Source: a virus
Virus record (IMG/VR): IMGVR_UViG_3300021091_000265
Coordinates: 1 to 31,377 of that record
Reading direction: 5' to 3' (one strand)
DNA: 31,377 nucleotides
The notes beneath the pieces are model-generated. The model was not told the origin of the DNA and made no database searches. It saw only the letters and a list, made by a program, of their open reading frames with translations. Of the stretch, positions 22,772 to 31,377 are shown piece by piece. Made by a program: the position numbers and the translations under genes. Each line of letters starts with the position of its first letter. The stretch's first letter is position 1.

Positions 22772-25700
22772 TTATTCTGTGTTAACATAAAGTTTAATAA
22801 ATTTGTCAACAGCTGTATTACCATTTATTAGTCCAAAATAAAAATGATAAGGAGCACCAACAATTATACTTTGATTTGGTAATCCGTTTACAACGTCAGT
22901 TGGTAATATTTGTGGGTCATCGTTTAAGTCAAAATTTGTTATAAACCCAAAATTTTCAAAAGGGTTTGATTTTCTGAAATATGGGTCGGTATTGAAGTCT
23001 AAATCTTGATAGTGTTTACTAAAAAATCCTCCTGTTTGTAATACATCAGTGTCCCAATTATTGTTTTCAGTACCAAAAATACTATTTGTCGGACCAGTAA
23101 TTGTCCATCTATAGTGTGGTACAACTTGGTCTGATGAATACCCATAAAAATTGAACACACCACCACATTTATTACTCAAAATTTCAATTCCTGGTGAAAG
23201 TTTCTTTCTATATCTATAATCTTCAGTGGAAGATGAAAAGAAAATACCAAATACTGGTCTTTGGTCTTGTGTTGCGTCTTCACCAATATATAAGAAATTG
23301 TTTGGGTAATTTTCTTCAATGTAAGGTGTTACTTTCCATTCTGAATTAATTGATAGTACTTGCGCAAAATCACCATCAATTCTTTCACCCTGTCTATTAC
23401 TGTTAAAAAATTGAATAATCCCTTTACCTTCCGAGCTTGCACCACTTGGATTTCCAATTGGTAAAATTTGATCCCAAACAGAAGCATTAAGTAGTCTTGA
23501 AATAAAACCCATTTGTATTAAATCGGAATTATCTTGGTAAGACGTTGATTTAATCTGGTCTGCTAAATAAACATTTAAATTAGAATCATTACACACTTGA
23601 CTTATAAATTTATTTCTAGGTCCTAAATCCATAATTGTTGTTGGGAATTGAATTCTTTTTGTGTTATAACCTAAACCAGGATAGTTATATACAAGGTTTG
23701 AAGGCCAATAATCGTTTGTAGGTGGTGAGTTAACACCTATGAATTTATAACCATCCCAGGGTGATGATCTGTAATAAAAACCTTTAGTTAATTCATTATA
23801 AATTATTGTATCTTTACAATATTTGTAAATAGGTTCATCAGGTTTTGTTAAACTGTATTGTGTTGATTTATTGAATGAAAACATATATAAAACACCATTA
23901 ACCCAATTATTTTGGAATGTTTGTGAAAACACTCCACGACAAATCGCGAGTGTTAATGTGAATCTTGTTTTCCATTCTAATAGTAATCTTGCGTCAGCGG
24001 GGAATTCAGAAATATAAGGTGGATTTAATAAACAATAACAACCTCTGATCAATCTATCAGCTGGAATATCACAATTTGGGTCAATACCGACATTTGTTCC
24101 ACTTCCTGAGTAACACTCTAAAGGTTTCATATCTTCACAACCTAGTGTTGACGTTAGTCCTTGAACAAATTCAGTTTCATCGTAAACTGTTTGTCCGGCA
24201 GATGGGTCTGGTGCGATACCAAAATTAGGTGAACCACCACTATCTGATTTATAACATTGTAAATTAGTGTTTTGATGTAAACCATAACTTGTTTCACCAA
24301 AATTTTCTTGTACACTAGTTGATGTTGGTATTCTATCACTTCTCATTACAAGGTACTGTGGTTGTCCAGGTGTTTGGTCAACAACAAAATTTACTGGTGT
24401 TGGGTTGTATTTGTAATATGCTGGTGAATAAACTGCATACTTTGTAAGTCCATTTGAGTATTGGTCATCATCACCGATAAATGCTTGGGACATATCTGTA
24501 TAGACTGGGCCAGCGGATGAATTAGAGGCAATAAAAGAACCTCCGGCAAAATAATAATTAGTTGTAGACTTTAATGGTGTTGTAACAAATGGTGTGTATA
24601 TTGTATTATTCACTGTTGGCAATAATAAAGCTCTTTTACTATTATTATTAAACACAGTATGTTGTGATAGTGATAATGTTACAATATTATCAAAACCAAA
24701 TGAAGGTGGTGCTGGTGAGTAGTTTGCTGCAATACTTTCATCAGGACATAAATAATAATAAGGTAGTGTTGATGTAAATCCAGAAAATTCATTACAAGTT
24801 ACACCACTAACAACGTATGTTTCACTTATTTTAAAATTATATGGTTCAAAATATAAATTGTTAGATGGTAAATCATTTTGTGTTATTAAGTGTGATATTG
24901 GCTTAACACCAACATTTTGACCCTTTATTGGTATATTTAAAAAATATTCACCATCAACAATTGGTCCTAATCCAAAGTTTTTACCAAATATCCTTGATAA
25001 ATCGTAACGATTATATTGTTTTGGTGAATGTGGGTCAACACCTCTTGTTATAATTAAAATTTCAAAATTACCATATTGTGGTATTTCTTCAATAATTTTT
25101 AGATAATTTTCATATTGATAAGACCCAAGTGGTGGATTGTTCAATATATCACATTTATTTCTATAAACAAAAGTACTATCGTGTTGTAAATATTTATTTG
25201 GGAAATCTTGGGGGTTTGTAAAGTCAGCCAAAGATATAAATTGTGAATAGGTATAACCAGATATTATCTGAAAATATTCTAAATCAATATTATACTTTAA
25301 ATATGTTTCTGTTTGACCGGTATTACTTAGTGTATATTGAACCTCTGAATTTGAATTATGAGACTGAGCGTATCGTACTGTAACGATAGTTGATCCTGTC
25401 ACACTTGTACCTGTTACAGCATTATTACCAAATTGATTTTCTGAAAAATTAACCCCATTGTGAAAACTTGTACCAGTTAAATTTTGATTACATAATGATA
25501 ATTTTCCTTCTTGGAAGGTGAATAAATTTCCAACACCTATTTGTCCTAGTGTTCCTCGTTTTGCTAAAACAATTAAAACTTGATCTTGATGTTTTGTATT
25601 ATTTTGTGGTTTGTTAAATGTTACTTCAATTTTATTTACATTGTCAAAATATTTTTGTCTTAAATTAAATTCATTAAGTTTTTGAGATAATGTTTCGGTA

Positions 25701-28363
25701 AAAGGTTTTGCAAAAAATCTATGATTTATAAAATTTTTTTTCTGTGCTGAAAATAAAAAATGATTTGGTGCATGCAAAAAATAATTTCCTGGTATTCCAT
25801 AATAATCATCATTTGAATCCAAAGATTCGCTACCACTAAACAATCTTTGAAATCCTAGTGTAGCAGATGTTAATACATTATCTTCAATCCACCCTTCTTG
25901 TATTGCATAACTTAATGATTTATAACCACAAGCAACAGGTTCAAATATAGACAAAGGAGGCATACAAGAGGGGGTTGTTATACAATAATAAGGACCTAAA
26001 ATTGCTGAACTCAAGTCTGGTTGAGTTACATTAGGGTGAGTTAGTTTTGTATAATTTAAAGGTAAATTTATAGGTGCTAAAAAACTATTATCCGTGATAG
26101 CAGTTGTGGGAATTCCGAGTGGTAAGTCCTCAACAGAAATTTGAGATTGTGCATTTAATATTTCTTGATTAATTGATGATTCACTAATATTATTTGCTTC
26201 AGAAAAATCGGCTGGACCACATTCACAATCACATGTTGTACAATCTGGATACGATAACATTGGTAAACCGAGTCTTGGGAAATTATCAATATTGATTAAG
26301 TATTTTAATGTGAGACCAATCAATGCTAATCCTGCTGCAATCATAAATACCATTTTTAAAAATTGTTTTCCGATTTGTATAATTGTTGAAATTGAGATTA
26401 TTGGTCCGGCAAAATTTGCATCACCTAATGATCCGATATAGTAATATAAGTCAACTCCAGCGTCAACACCAAGATATGTTACATATATCCCTAAGAAAAT
26501 TAGAAGGATTTTTAATATTGGCCAAATAAAAGATATTAAATGTGCTATAAATAATAATGGAACAAAAACAAGTGGTGTTAAAATAGACATAAATAAATTA
26601 AATATAAAAAATAAAAAATCAAAATTTCTTATAGCATCATTTACTGGAAATGTGTTTGTTGTTGATTTACAAGTTCTGTTATCAATTTCTTTAATACCAA
26701 GATGTCTTGCTCGGCCAAGACCTTTTTTATATCGATCAAGGAACATAGCAGTTGTATACACTTTATTATAATGAAATTCATAAAAAGTGTCTTCACAATT
26801 TAAGGCCGCTTCTGGGTCTGCATAGTCATCCCAGTCTAAACTAAATGAATATGATTTGAATAAATTCAAATATTCTTTATTATAAAACTTATATATTATA
26901 GTTGCGGGTTGGTTTGGATCTTCTGGAACCAAAGTTATATTTACAAAATCATTTGGTGTTTCTGTTGATATTACTTGTGTATCACCATAATATGTCGTCC
27001 AAGGTCCACCTGAATTTGGCCCTATTTCAACAGAATAACTTGATAAATTAACCGAATCATCAAAAACTAATCCACTATCACCAAGAGGACCAAAAATAAG
27101 AGTATTCTGACCTCCTTGTGTTGTTCCAGATAAAGTTTGTACTATACCAGTTTTCAGTGGGTCACTATTATAAGTTGAAGCAGTCCACCCATGTTCTTTA
27201 ATGTTTGGAACAAAATAATTTGCTCTAAGAACTTCATTTTGTAAACCGCCTTCATTTTCCCACTTGAACTTGAATCTGTATCTTGCTTTTGTTGGAATCC
27301 CAACTTTTGGGTCGTTTGATAGTGATTGTTCGCCAAATTCATTTGTAAATACATAATCCAAATTCATTGGTAGATTTACAAGGTATGAACCATCACCATC
27401 GATAATTTTGCCACCATTTGGTAATTTGAATTCTTCTAAAATTGGAAGTCCATTAACATCAACATTTATTGTCTGTCTTATTGATAATATTTGTCCTGGA
27501 CCTGCAATTAACTCACAAAGATTTCCAGTATTGTTTTTTGGTTTACAACTTACTCTTAATGAATCATCATCAGTTGTTGATATAATTGAACCCATAAATA
27601 CGGCTTTGGGTTCAATATTAATGTTAGCTTCAGATTTTAAATCAAAGTCAACTCTTGTTATCCCTAATTGACAAACATCGGTATCACCCCAAAGTGGTGA
27701 AATATCAACAATTTTATTCAATGTTTTTATTTGTGGTAGTTCGTTCAAATTTGTTGAGGATTTGAATGTGTTTCCATTGACTTGATTTTCTGTTGCAATT
27801 CCACTCTCAATTAAGTCGTGTGGTGTTAGTGAAAAACAACCCATATCAGATAAATCAGCATCCAAGAAGACAGTTTGAGCTCCTAGTGGAACACCAAATA
27901 TCATATAATCCCCACTTTCGTTGGTTCTTGTTGTGTATTTATAGTACTTGTCGTAAACTTCAATATAAGATTGGTCTAATAGGGTTTCTTCTTTTGTTGG
28001 GAAGTTCCCTGTTGCCGCATGGCCTTCATATGAAGGTATCTTAGGTAATAAATTATACCTATAACCATCTTCATTGATATCTGATAGACTTCGATATGGA
28101 TATAATTCACTTATTATCGGATTATTTTCATCTTCTGGTTGTAATGGTATAAAGATAGAAATCATTGCATTTGGTAAACCAAATCCAGAATTTACAAAAA
28201 CACGACCAACTATAACACCATAGTCAGAACATTGTCTACTATAAACATCACTTTGTAAAATTTTTAATGAAAGTATATTAATCTGGTCAAAATCTTGGTC
28301 CAAATTAACTTTTATTGATTTGTCAACCCCAACCTGGGTTCTTACTCTATATGATTTAGGCAT
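22772..28363 (-). CDS. giant baseplate-region protein with Ig-like N-terminus and membrane-like helix bundle
   Basis: An 1863-aa protein directly downstream of the gp6-like wedge gene, in the slot that T4 fills with gp7 (which is shorter). Residues ~49-175 look like a carboxypeptidase-regulatory/transthyretin-like fold (GVIVGRVFVNSGFGLPNAMI, later TNESGDYMIFGVPLGAQTVF). Residues ~581-692 contain three or four strongly hydrophobic helices (for example FLFFIFNLFMSILTPLVFVP, then MVFMIAAGLALIGLTLKYLI). These are immediately followed by a Cys cluster C708-x2-C711-x-C713-x-C715. The remaining ~1100 residues are beta-rich and aromatic. Hydrophobic bundles are unusual for baseplate proteins and could insert into the host membrane during infection (inference). 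A 74-base gap with a TATTTAT motif precedes the ATG. Confidence 0.78.
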   Translation of the reverse strand: MPKSYRVRTQVGVDKSIKVNLDQDFDQINILSLKILQSDVYSRQCSDYGVIVGRVFVNSGFGLPNAMISIFIPLQPEDENNPIISELYPYRSLSDINEDGYRYNLLPKIPSYEGHAATGNFPTKEETLLDQSYIEVYDKYYKYTTRTNESGDYMIFGVPLGAQTVFLDADLSDMGCFSLTPHDLIESGIATENQVNGNTFKSSTNLNELPQIKTLNKIVDISPLWGDTDVCQLGITRVDFDLKSEANINIEPKAVFMGSIISTTDDDSLRVSCKPKNNTGNLCELIAGPGQILSIRQTINVDVNGLPILEEFKLPNGGKIIDGDGSYLVNLPMNLDYVFTNEFGEQSLSNDPKVGIPTKARYRFKFKWENEGGLQNEVLRANYFVPNIKEHGWTASTYNSDPLKTGIVQTLSGTTQGGQNTLIFGPLGDSGLVFDDSVNLSSYSVEIGPNSGGPWTTYYGDTQVISTETPNDFVNITLVPEDPNQPATIIYKFYNKEYLNLFKSYSFSLDWDDYADPEAALNCEDTFYEFHYNKVYTTAMFLDRYKKGLGRARHLGIKEIDNRTCKSTTNTFPVNDAIRNFDFLFFIFNLFMSILTPLVFVPLLFIAHLISFIWPILKILLIFLGIYVTYLGVDAGVDLYYYIGSLGDANFAGPIISISTIIQIGKQFLKMVFMIAAGLALIGLTLKYLINIDNFPRLGLPMLSYPDCTTCDCECGPADFSEANNISESSINQEILNAQSQISVEDLPLGIPTTAITDNSFLAPINLPLNYTKLTHPNVTQPDLSSAILGPYYCITTPSCMPPLSIFEPVACGYKSLSYAIQEGWIEDNVLTSATLGFQRLFSGSESLDSNDDYYGIPGNYFLHAPNHFLFSAQKKNFINHRFFAKPFTETLSQKLNEFNLRQKYFDNVNKIEVTFNKPQNNTKHQDQVLIVLAKRGTLGQIGVGNLFTFQEGKLSLCNQNLTGTSFHNGVNFSENQFGNNAVTGTSVTGSTIVTVRYAQSHNSNSEVQYTLSNTGQTETYLKYNIDLEYFQIISGYTYSQFISLADFTNPQDFPNKYLQHDSTFVYRNKCDILNNPPLGSYQYENYLKIIEEIPQYGNFEILIITRGVDPHSPKQYNRYDLSRIFGKNFGLGPIVDGEYFLNIPIKGQNVGVKPISHLITQNDLPSNNLYFEPYNFKISETYVVSGVTCNEFSGFTSTLPYYYLCPDESIAANYSPAPPSFGFDNIVTLSLSQHTVFNNNSKRALLLPTVNNTIYTPFVTTPLKSTTNYYFAGGSFIASNSSAGPVYTDMSQAFIGDDDQYSNGLTKYAVYSPAYYKYNPTPVNFVVDQTPGQPQYLVMRSDRIPTSTSVQENFGETSYGLHQNTNLQCYKSDSGGSPNFGIAPDPSAGQTVYDETEFVQGLTSTLGCEDMKPLECYSGSGTNVGIDPNCDIPADRLIRGCYCLLNPPYISEFPADARLLLEWKTRFTLTLAICRGVFSQTFQNNWVNGVLYMFSFNKSTQYSLTKPDEPIYKYCKDTIIYNELTKGFYYRSSPWDGYKFIGVNSPPTNDYWPSNLVYNYPGLGYNTKRIQFPTTIMDLGPRNKFISQVCNDSNLNVYLADQIKSTSYQDNSDLIQMGFISRLLNASVWDQILPIGNPSGASSEGKGIIQFFNSNRQGERIDGDFAQVLSINSEWKVTPYIEENYPNNFLYIGEDATQDQRPVFGIFFSSSTEDYRYRKKLSPGIEILSNKCGGVFNFYGYSSDQVVPHYRWTITGPTNSIFGTENNNWDTDVLQTGGFFSKHYQDLDFNTDPYFRKSNPFENFGFITNFDLNDDPQILPTDVVNGLPNQSIIVGAPYHFYFGLINGNTAVDKFIKLYVNTE
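26288..26623 (-). other. hydrophobic helix bundle within the 1863-aa protein
   Basis: This segment encodes residues 581-692. Long runs of Phe, Leu, Ile and Val are broken by Pro at 597, 602 and 615 and by a short polar turn (about 632-652). Three to four membrane-spanning helices are plausible. The T-run-rich codons stand out on the coding strand. Confidence 0.75.
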
Positions 28364-28380
28364 TGAAGTTTCTTTTTTTC

Positions 28381-28387
28381 ATAAATA
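28381..28387 (-). promoter_or_regulatory. candidate phage promoter motif TATTTAT
   Basis: Located 17 bases before the ATG at 28363, in the 74-base gap after the gp6-like gene (stop TGA at 28438-28440). A/T runs surround it. It would allow the 1863-aa operon to be transcribed separately from gp25-gp6. Confidence 0.45.
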
Positions 28388-28437
28388 GTTTATTTCCTAT
28401 TTTAGAAAAATAATCCTTTTATAAAAAAAATAAATTA

Positions 28438-30276
28438 TCAAGAAAAGTTAACCCCCTTAAAGTTAAGAACTCTTACGTTAATATCTTTGTTTGGGAATCT
28501 AATTTGATACATTTGTGTTGGTTCAGCAAATATAGTATCAGCAATTAATTCTATTTGTCTTGTCTCTGGGTCGATATATCTTTGTGATGTCTGTGATGAC
28601 GAATATTGTCCACCAACTTTGTTAAAAAACTGAATGTCTGAAATACTAATAACACCATCCAAATTTTGAATTCTTTTTCTTATTTCTGAAACATAAACAT
28701 TTTCACCCATCTGTCTATTTCCAGGTGAAAAATATTGTGTTATTATATCAATAACTTGTGTAACGATGGTACCCTGGTTTTGACTAGCATCTAATACAAC
28801 GTCAACATTACAACTTAAATCTATTACATTTGCACTCTCAACAGAAATATAATCATTTATCATTCTATAATTTGATAGGTAATTTGCAATATTTTGTTTA
28901 AGTGTGTTTGATGTTATTTCTGTCAATTTACCATCACTATCATAAGATAATAATTTAATTTTAATTTTATTATTTTCTTCTGTAATTGTAACTTTCGCTG
29001 GTGCCCCAAATTGTGAAGGCATTGTTCTTATTATTGATTCGTAGTCGTTAATTGTTACAGCTCTATTTTGTGCAGAAAAATTAAATGAAACCATTTGTCT
29101 TACTTCTTCAGTTGTTGGGTTGTTTGCACCACCAATTGCTGCTGTTACATTATTACATCTTAGTGAATTGATAACACTACGATTAACATTATCAGATGGA
29201 CCGTTAACTGCAAAATTTACACTACCAATTTGATTTATAACGTTTATACCTAAATTTGATGAACTACCACCCCCAATTCTATATTGAATAAACATTGTTG
29301 TGTTTGGTTTTAACGCACTACCCAATGTTAGGTTGTTTGTATATTTTGAAAGGTCAAAAGATAGTCCATCTCTTGCAAATTCTCTTACTTGGTCTTCAGC
29401 TGAAGTATTACCACCACCAAAAGTCATTTTAAAGAAACCTTCTGGGGTATATTCAGTTATAAACTTATCAGTCGTTGTTACGTATTTTCCTACTTTAATT
29501 CCTGGACTATCTGAAGTCTTTGTTGGGTCTTCGATGAATACTCTATCATCCATTAAAGCTTTGACTTCATACCATCTATTGTTTTGACCCAAAAACTCTT
29601 GTGTTGGTGGGATTGTAACGTATTGTGTTCCTTCTTTAATTAAAACACTTGTTATTCCTAATACATTTTTTTCTGGTAAAAAAAGTTCAAAGAAAGGTCT
29701 TACATCGTTTGGTGTTATCACTCTTTTGAATACTTTTGTAACACCATTTACAACAACTTCACGTTTTATGATTGTATAATTTATAATCTTACCATTAGAA
29801 TCAAAATTTGGGATTTTTAGCCTATTTGGTGAACCTTCTGCGTTTACTGCCGATGAAAAATCAATATCATAAACCGTTTCAAATGGTTGTCCACCTCCTA
29901 GTACTTGTGAACCTCGTCTTAATATACCACAATAACTAAGATTTTCTTTATCACCAAAAGCAGGTACCGTTATTGAGAAATCGACTAAGGCAACTGATGG
30001 TCTTTGTCCTGGTACTTTTAAACCATATGTTCTTGCGATATTGAAAACCGATGACCTTTGTTGTGCATATTGAAGTACCGTTTCTTGGATACTTCTATCA
30101 ATGTGGAATTGTAGGTTATCTGTTACAGCAGCATTTAAATCTAAAAATACAGAAAAAATTCCAGCGTCATTAAAATTTTGTACAAGGTCGGGATAATATT
30201 GTCTTGTAAAATTTATTAATTCAGTTCTAATTCCCTGAAAATCTCTTGTTGTGTATGATATTTTCTTTTCCGCCAT
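28438..30276 (-). CDS. baseplate wedge protein, gp6/baseplate-J-like
   Basis: A 612-aa protein, close in length to T4 gp6 (about 660 aa). The N-terminus (ISYTTRDFQGIRTELINFTR) and the helical block LDLNAAVTDNLQFHIDRSIQ (46-65) are typical of gp6-like wedge proteins of T4-type and cyanophage myoviruses. The baseplate-J-type core is visible at 382-424, with GGANNPTTEEVRQMV followed by NRAVTINDYESIIR. gp6 dimers form the ring of the baseplate wedge that holds the hub and triggers sheath contraction. ATG at 30276 overlaps the gp25 stop (TAATG), so the two are probably coupled in translation. The identification is strong from motif order and gene order. Confidence 0.9.
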   Translation of the reverse strand: MAEKKISYTTRDFQGIRTELINFTRQYYPDLVQNFNDAGIFSVFLDLNAAVTDNLQFHIDRSIQETVLQYAQQRSSVFNIARTYGLKVPGQRPSVALVDFSITVPAFGDKENLSYCGILRRGSQVLGGGQPFETVYDIDFSSAVNAEGSPNRLKIPNFDSNGKIINYTIIKREVVVNGVTKVFKRVITPNDVRPFFELFLPEKNVLGITSVLIKEGTQYVTIPPTQEFLGQNNRWYEVKALMDDRVFIEDPTKTSDSPGIKVGKYVTTTDKFITEYTPEGFFKMTFGGGNTSAEDQVREFARDGLSFDLSKYTNNLTLGSALKPNTTMFIQYRIGGGSSSNLGINVINQIGSVNFAVNGPSDNVNRSVINSLRCNNVTAAIGGANNPTTEEVRQMVSFNFSAQNRAVTINDYESIIRTMPSQFGAPAKVTITEENNKIKIKLLSYDSDGKLTEITSNTLKQNIANYLSNYRMINDYISVESANVIDLSCNVDVVLDASQNQGTIVTQVIDIITQYFSPGNRQMGENVYVSEIRKRIQNLDGVISISDIQFFNKVGGQYSSSQTSQRYIDPETRQIELIADTIFAEPTQMYQIRFPNKDINVRVLNFKGVNFS

Positions 30277-30737
30277 TATATATTAAGTATTACAAAATCA
30301 TTAGATTCAAATGCAGTGTTAGTCACTTTATAATCAATTCTAACTCTTGCTGTATATTCTTTTTGTGATAAACCAGGGACACGATATTCTCTTTGTCCTT
30401 CTGAATTTATGTATGTAGCACCAGGATCTTCTAAATCTGCAGTCGCTTCTTTAATTTCAATATTTGTCACTAAAACTCCTGGCATATATCTACCAACACT
30501 TTCTCTAATTTCAGATTCAATATCAGAAAATGTTGGCCCATCTAATGGTTCAAAAATAAATTCATATAGTCTTGTTCCAAAATCTGGTAAAAAATATCTG
30601 GTACCCTTTCTAGTTAATAAAAGATGAATTAAATTACTTCTTATTTCGTCGTCAGCAGTTTGTGTAACACCAAGATACTTACCAAGTGATGATTGTTCAA
30701 AAGGAAAAGCTAAACCATATGTTGTTCCGTATGCCAT
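30276..30737 (-). CDS. baseplate wedge protein, gp25-like
   Basis: A 153-aa protein of the gp25/lysozyme-like baseplate family (no lysozyme activity is implied). The signature is LLLTRKGTRYFLPDFGTRLYEF at about residues 39-60, with the basic R-x-G-x-R and the P-D-F-G turn, followed by FEPLDGPTFSDIESEIRESV. T4 gp25 is of similar size (about 130 aa) and sits in the wedge core with gp6 and gp53, nucleating the sheath. The gene immediately precedes gp6, as is usual. ATG at 30737 has TATTTAT 5 bases and again 31 bases upstream. Confidence 0.92.
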   Translation of the reverse strand: MAYGTTYGLAFPFEQSSLGKYLGVTQTADDEIRSNLIHLLLTRKGTRYFLPDFGTRLYEFIFEPLDGPTFSDIESEIRESVGRYMPGVLVTNIEIKEATADLEDPGATYINSEGQREYRVPGLSQKEYTARVRIDYKVTNTAFESNDFVILNI

Positions 30738-30742
30738 ATAAC

Positions 30743-30775
30743 ATAAATATACATTATAGTAATTTTGAATAAATA
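30743..30775 (-). promoter_or_regulatory. two candidate promoter motifs TATTTAT
   Basis: The 64-base gap before gp25 holds two copies of TATTTAT in the coding direction, at 30743-30749 and 30769-30775. The double occurrence before the first gene of the wedge operon fits a strong late promoter region. Confidence 0.45.
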
Positions 30776-30801
30776 ATTAAGTTTGTTACTTATAAATTAT
30801 A

Positions 30802-31377
30802 TTAATCCAATTTATCTTTGTGCTTTTTGAAAAATTCTAGCGGAATATCTCTATGGGCTTTGCTGGTTTTTGTTAATACACCATTTTTTTCCATAGAAGT
30901 GAGAACTGATTTTATTGATGGATATCCACCCCAATTACCACTGTTTGATAGTGAATAAACATTAGATGGTAGTTTACTATAAACCCTTGATGATGATGGG
31001 TCAATAAGTCCAATAAAATCATAGTCTTTTGGATTATTATCTATTTCTTTCCAGACTAACCTTCCGCCAGCTGAAAAACCCATAATCTTTGTCACATTTT
31101 TAGTGTCTTTTAGTTTTTCTAATTTTGAACCTTCATTATAATTTATAAATTCAATATTTTTTGTTGATAGTCCAGCATTTTCCCATTGTGATTTCATCCA
31201 ATTTGCCGTTGCATAACTTATACCACCAATAACTACTGTTGTTCCACCACTTTCTGTTTTTGGTTTTTTATCATCTTTTTTTTCTTCGGTATCTTTTTCT
31301 TTATCTACTTCTGTATCTTTTTTTATTGTTTCAATTTTCTTTTCAACTTCTTTTTTTGAAGGTATGTCCTTTTTTTT
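30802..31377 (-). CDS. partial protein with charged linker and alpha/beta-hydrolase-like C-terminal domain
   Basis: The frame is open to the right edge with 191 visible codons ending at TAA (30802-30804); an internal Met at 31197 is not needed as a start. The first ~45 visible residues are a Lys/Glu/Asp/Thr-rich linker. The rest resembles a compact alpha/beta hydrolase: strand TTVVIGGISYAT, nucleophile elbow GFSAGG, acidic-residue candidate IGLIDPSS and a late His in KAHRDIPLEF. The Ser-Asp-His order fits a catalytic triad of an esterase, lipase or peptidase. Immediately upstream of gp25-gp6, T4-type phages often carry hub/lysozyme genes (gp5), so this may be the enzymatic tail of a hub or spike protein that opens the envelope. 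The N-terminal part is outside the window. Confidence 0.65.
   Translation of the reverse strand, partial: KKKDIPSKKEVEKKIETIKKDTEVDKEKDTEEKKDDKKPKTESGGTTVVIGGISYATANWMKSQWENAGLSTKNIEFINYNEGSKLEKLKDTKNVTKIMGFSAGGRLVWKEIDNNPKDYDFIGLIDPSSSRVYSKLPSNVYSLSNSGNWGGYPSIKSVLTSMEKNGVLTKTSKAHRDIPLEFFKKHKDKLD

Noticed and set aside
27408-27671. Plus-strand open frames inside the 1863-aa gene and other long minus-strand genes
   Set aside because: They lie antisense to long well-supported genes, have no domain signatures and follow from low stop frequency opposite biased codons.

Overview
The window is AT-rich and reads as the late structural block of a large contractile-tailed phage (T4-like baseplate module), either a virion genome or a prophage. 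The anchors are a gp25-like protein (30276-30737) followed, with a one-base stop/start overlap, by a gp6/baseplate-J-like wedge protein (28438-30276). The host is most likely a member of the Bacteroidota (Flavobacteriia-like). Tail proteins carry SprB-type repeats, a PKD-like domain and a carboxypeptidase-regulatory-like domain; most starts lack a Shine-Dalgarno sequence; and coding is A/T-biased. No tRNA, rRNA, integrase, IS element or CRISPR array was seen.

Layout, in the direction of transcription (mostly minus strand, right to left). A partial gene ends in a small alpha/beta-hydrolase-like domain (30802 to the right edge). Then come gp25 and gp6, and a 1863-aa giant with an Ig-like N-terminus, a central membrane-like helix bundle and a Cys cluster. 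Four structural proteins of unknown role follow (583, 271, 390 and 302 aa). A 1001-aa protein with a possible tail-protein-I-like stretch comes next, then a 732-aa protein built of SprB-like repeats and a 98-aa small protein. These genes are packed with overlaps or gaps of a few bases, so they form one or a few operons.

From 12557 to the left edge lies a fibre and glycosylation region: a 761-aa collagen-like Gly-Thr-Ser/Asn fibre, a 73-aa protein, and the only plus-strand gene. That gene encodes a 972-aa fusion of a GT4-type glycosyltransferase, an O-heptosyltransferase of the autotransporter-modifying (TibC/Aah-like) family and an FkbM methyltransferase. Next are a GT9-like glycosyltransferase, a 167-aa protein that appears frameshifted, a DxD glycosyltransferase, a 687-aa SprB/Thr-rich fibre, and a fibre of at least 745 aa with a mucin-like Pro/Thr linker and 74-aa repeats that runs off the left edge.

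How it may work together: the right half would build the baseplate and the left half the host-contacting fibres. The sugar-transfer genes sit among Ser/Thr-rich repetitive fibres. The heptosyltransferase family is known to modify Ser residues on repetitive adhesins, so the best candidate for a new system here is a phage-encoded fibre O-glycosylation and sugar-methylation cassette. A recurrent TATTTAT motif in most of the intergenic gaps is a candidate phage promoter element.
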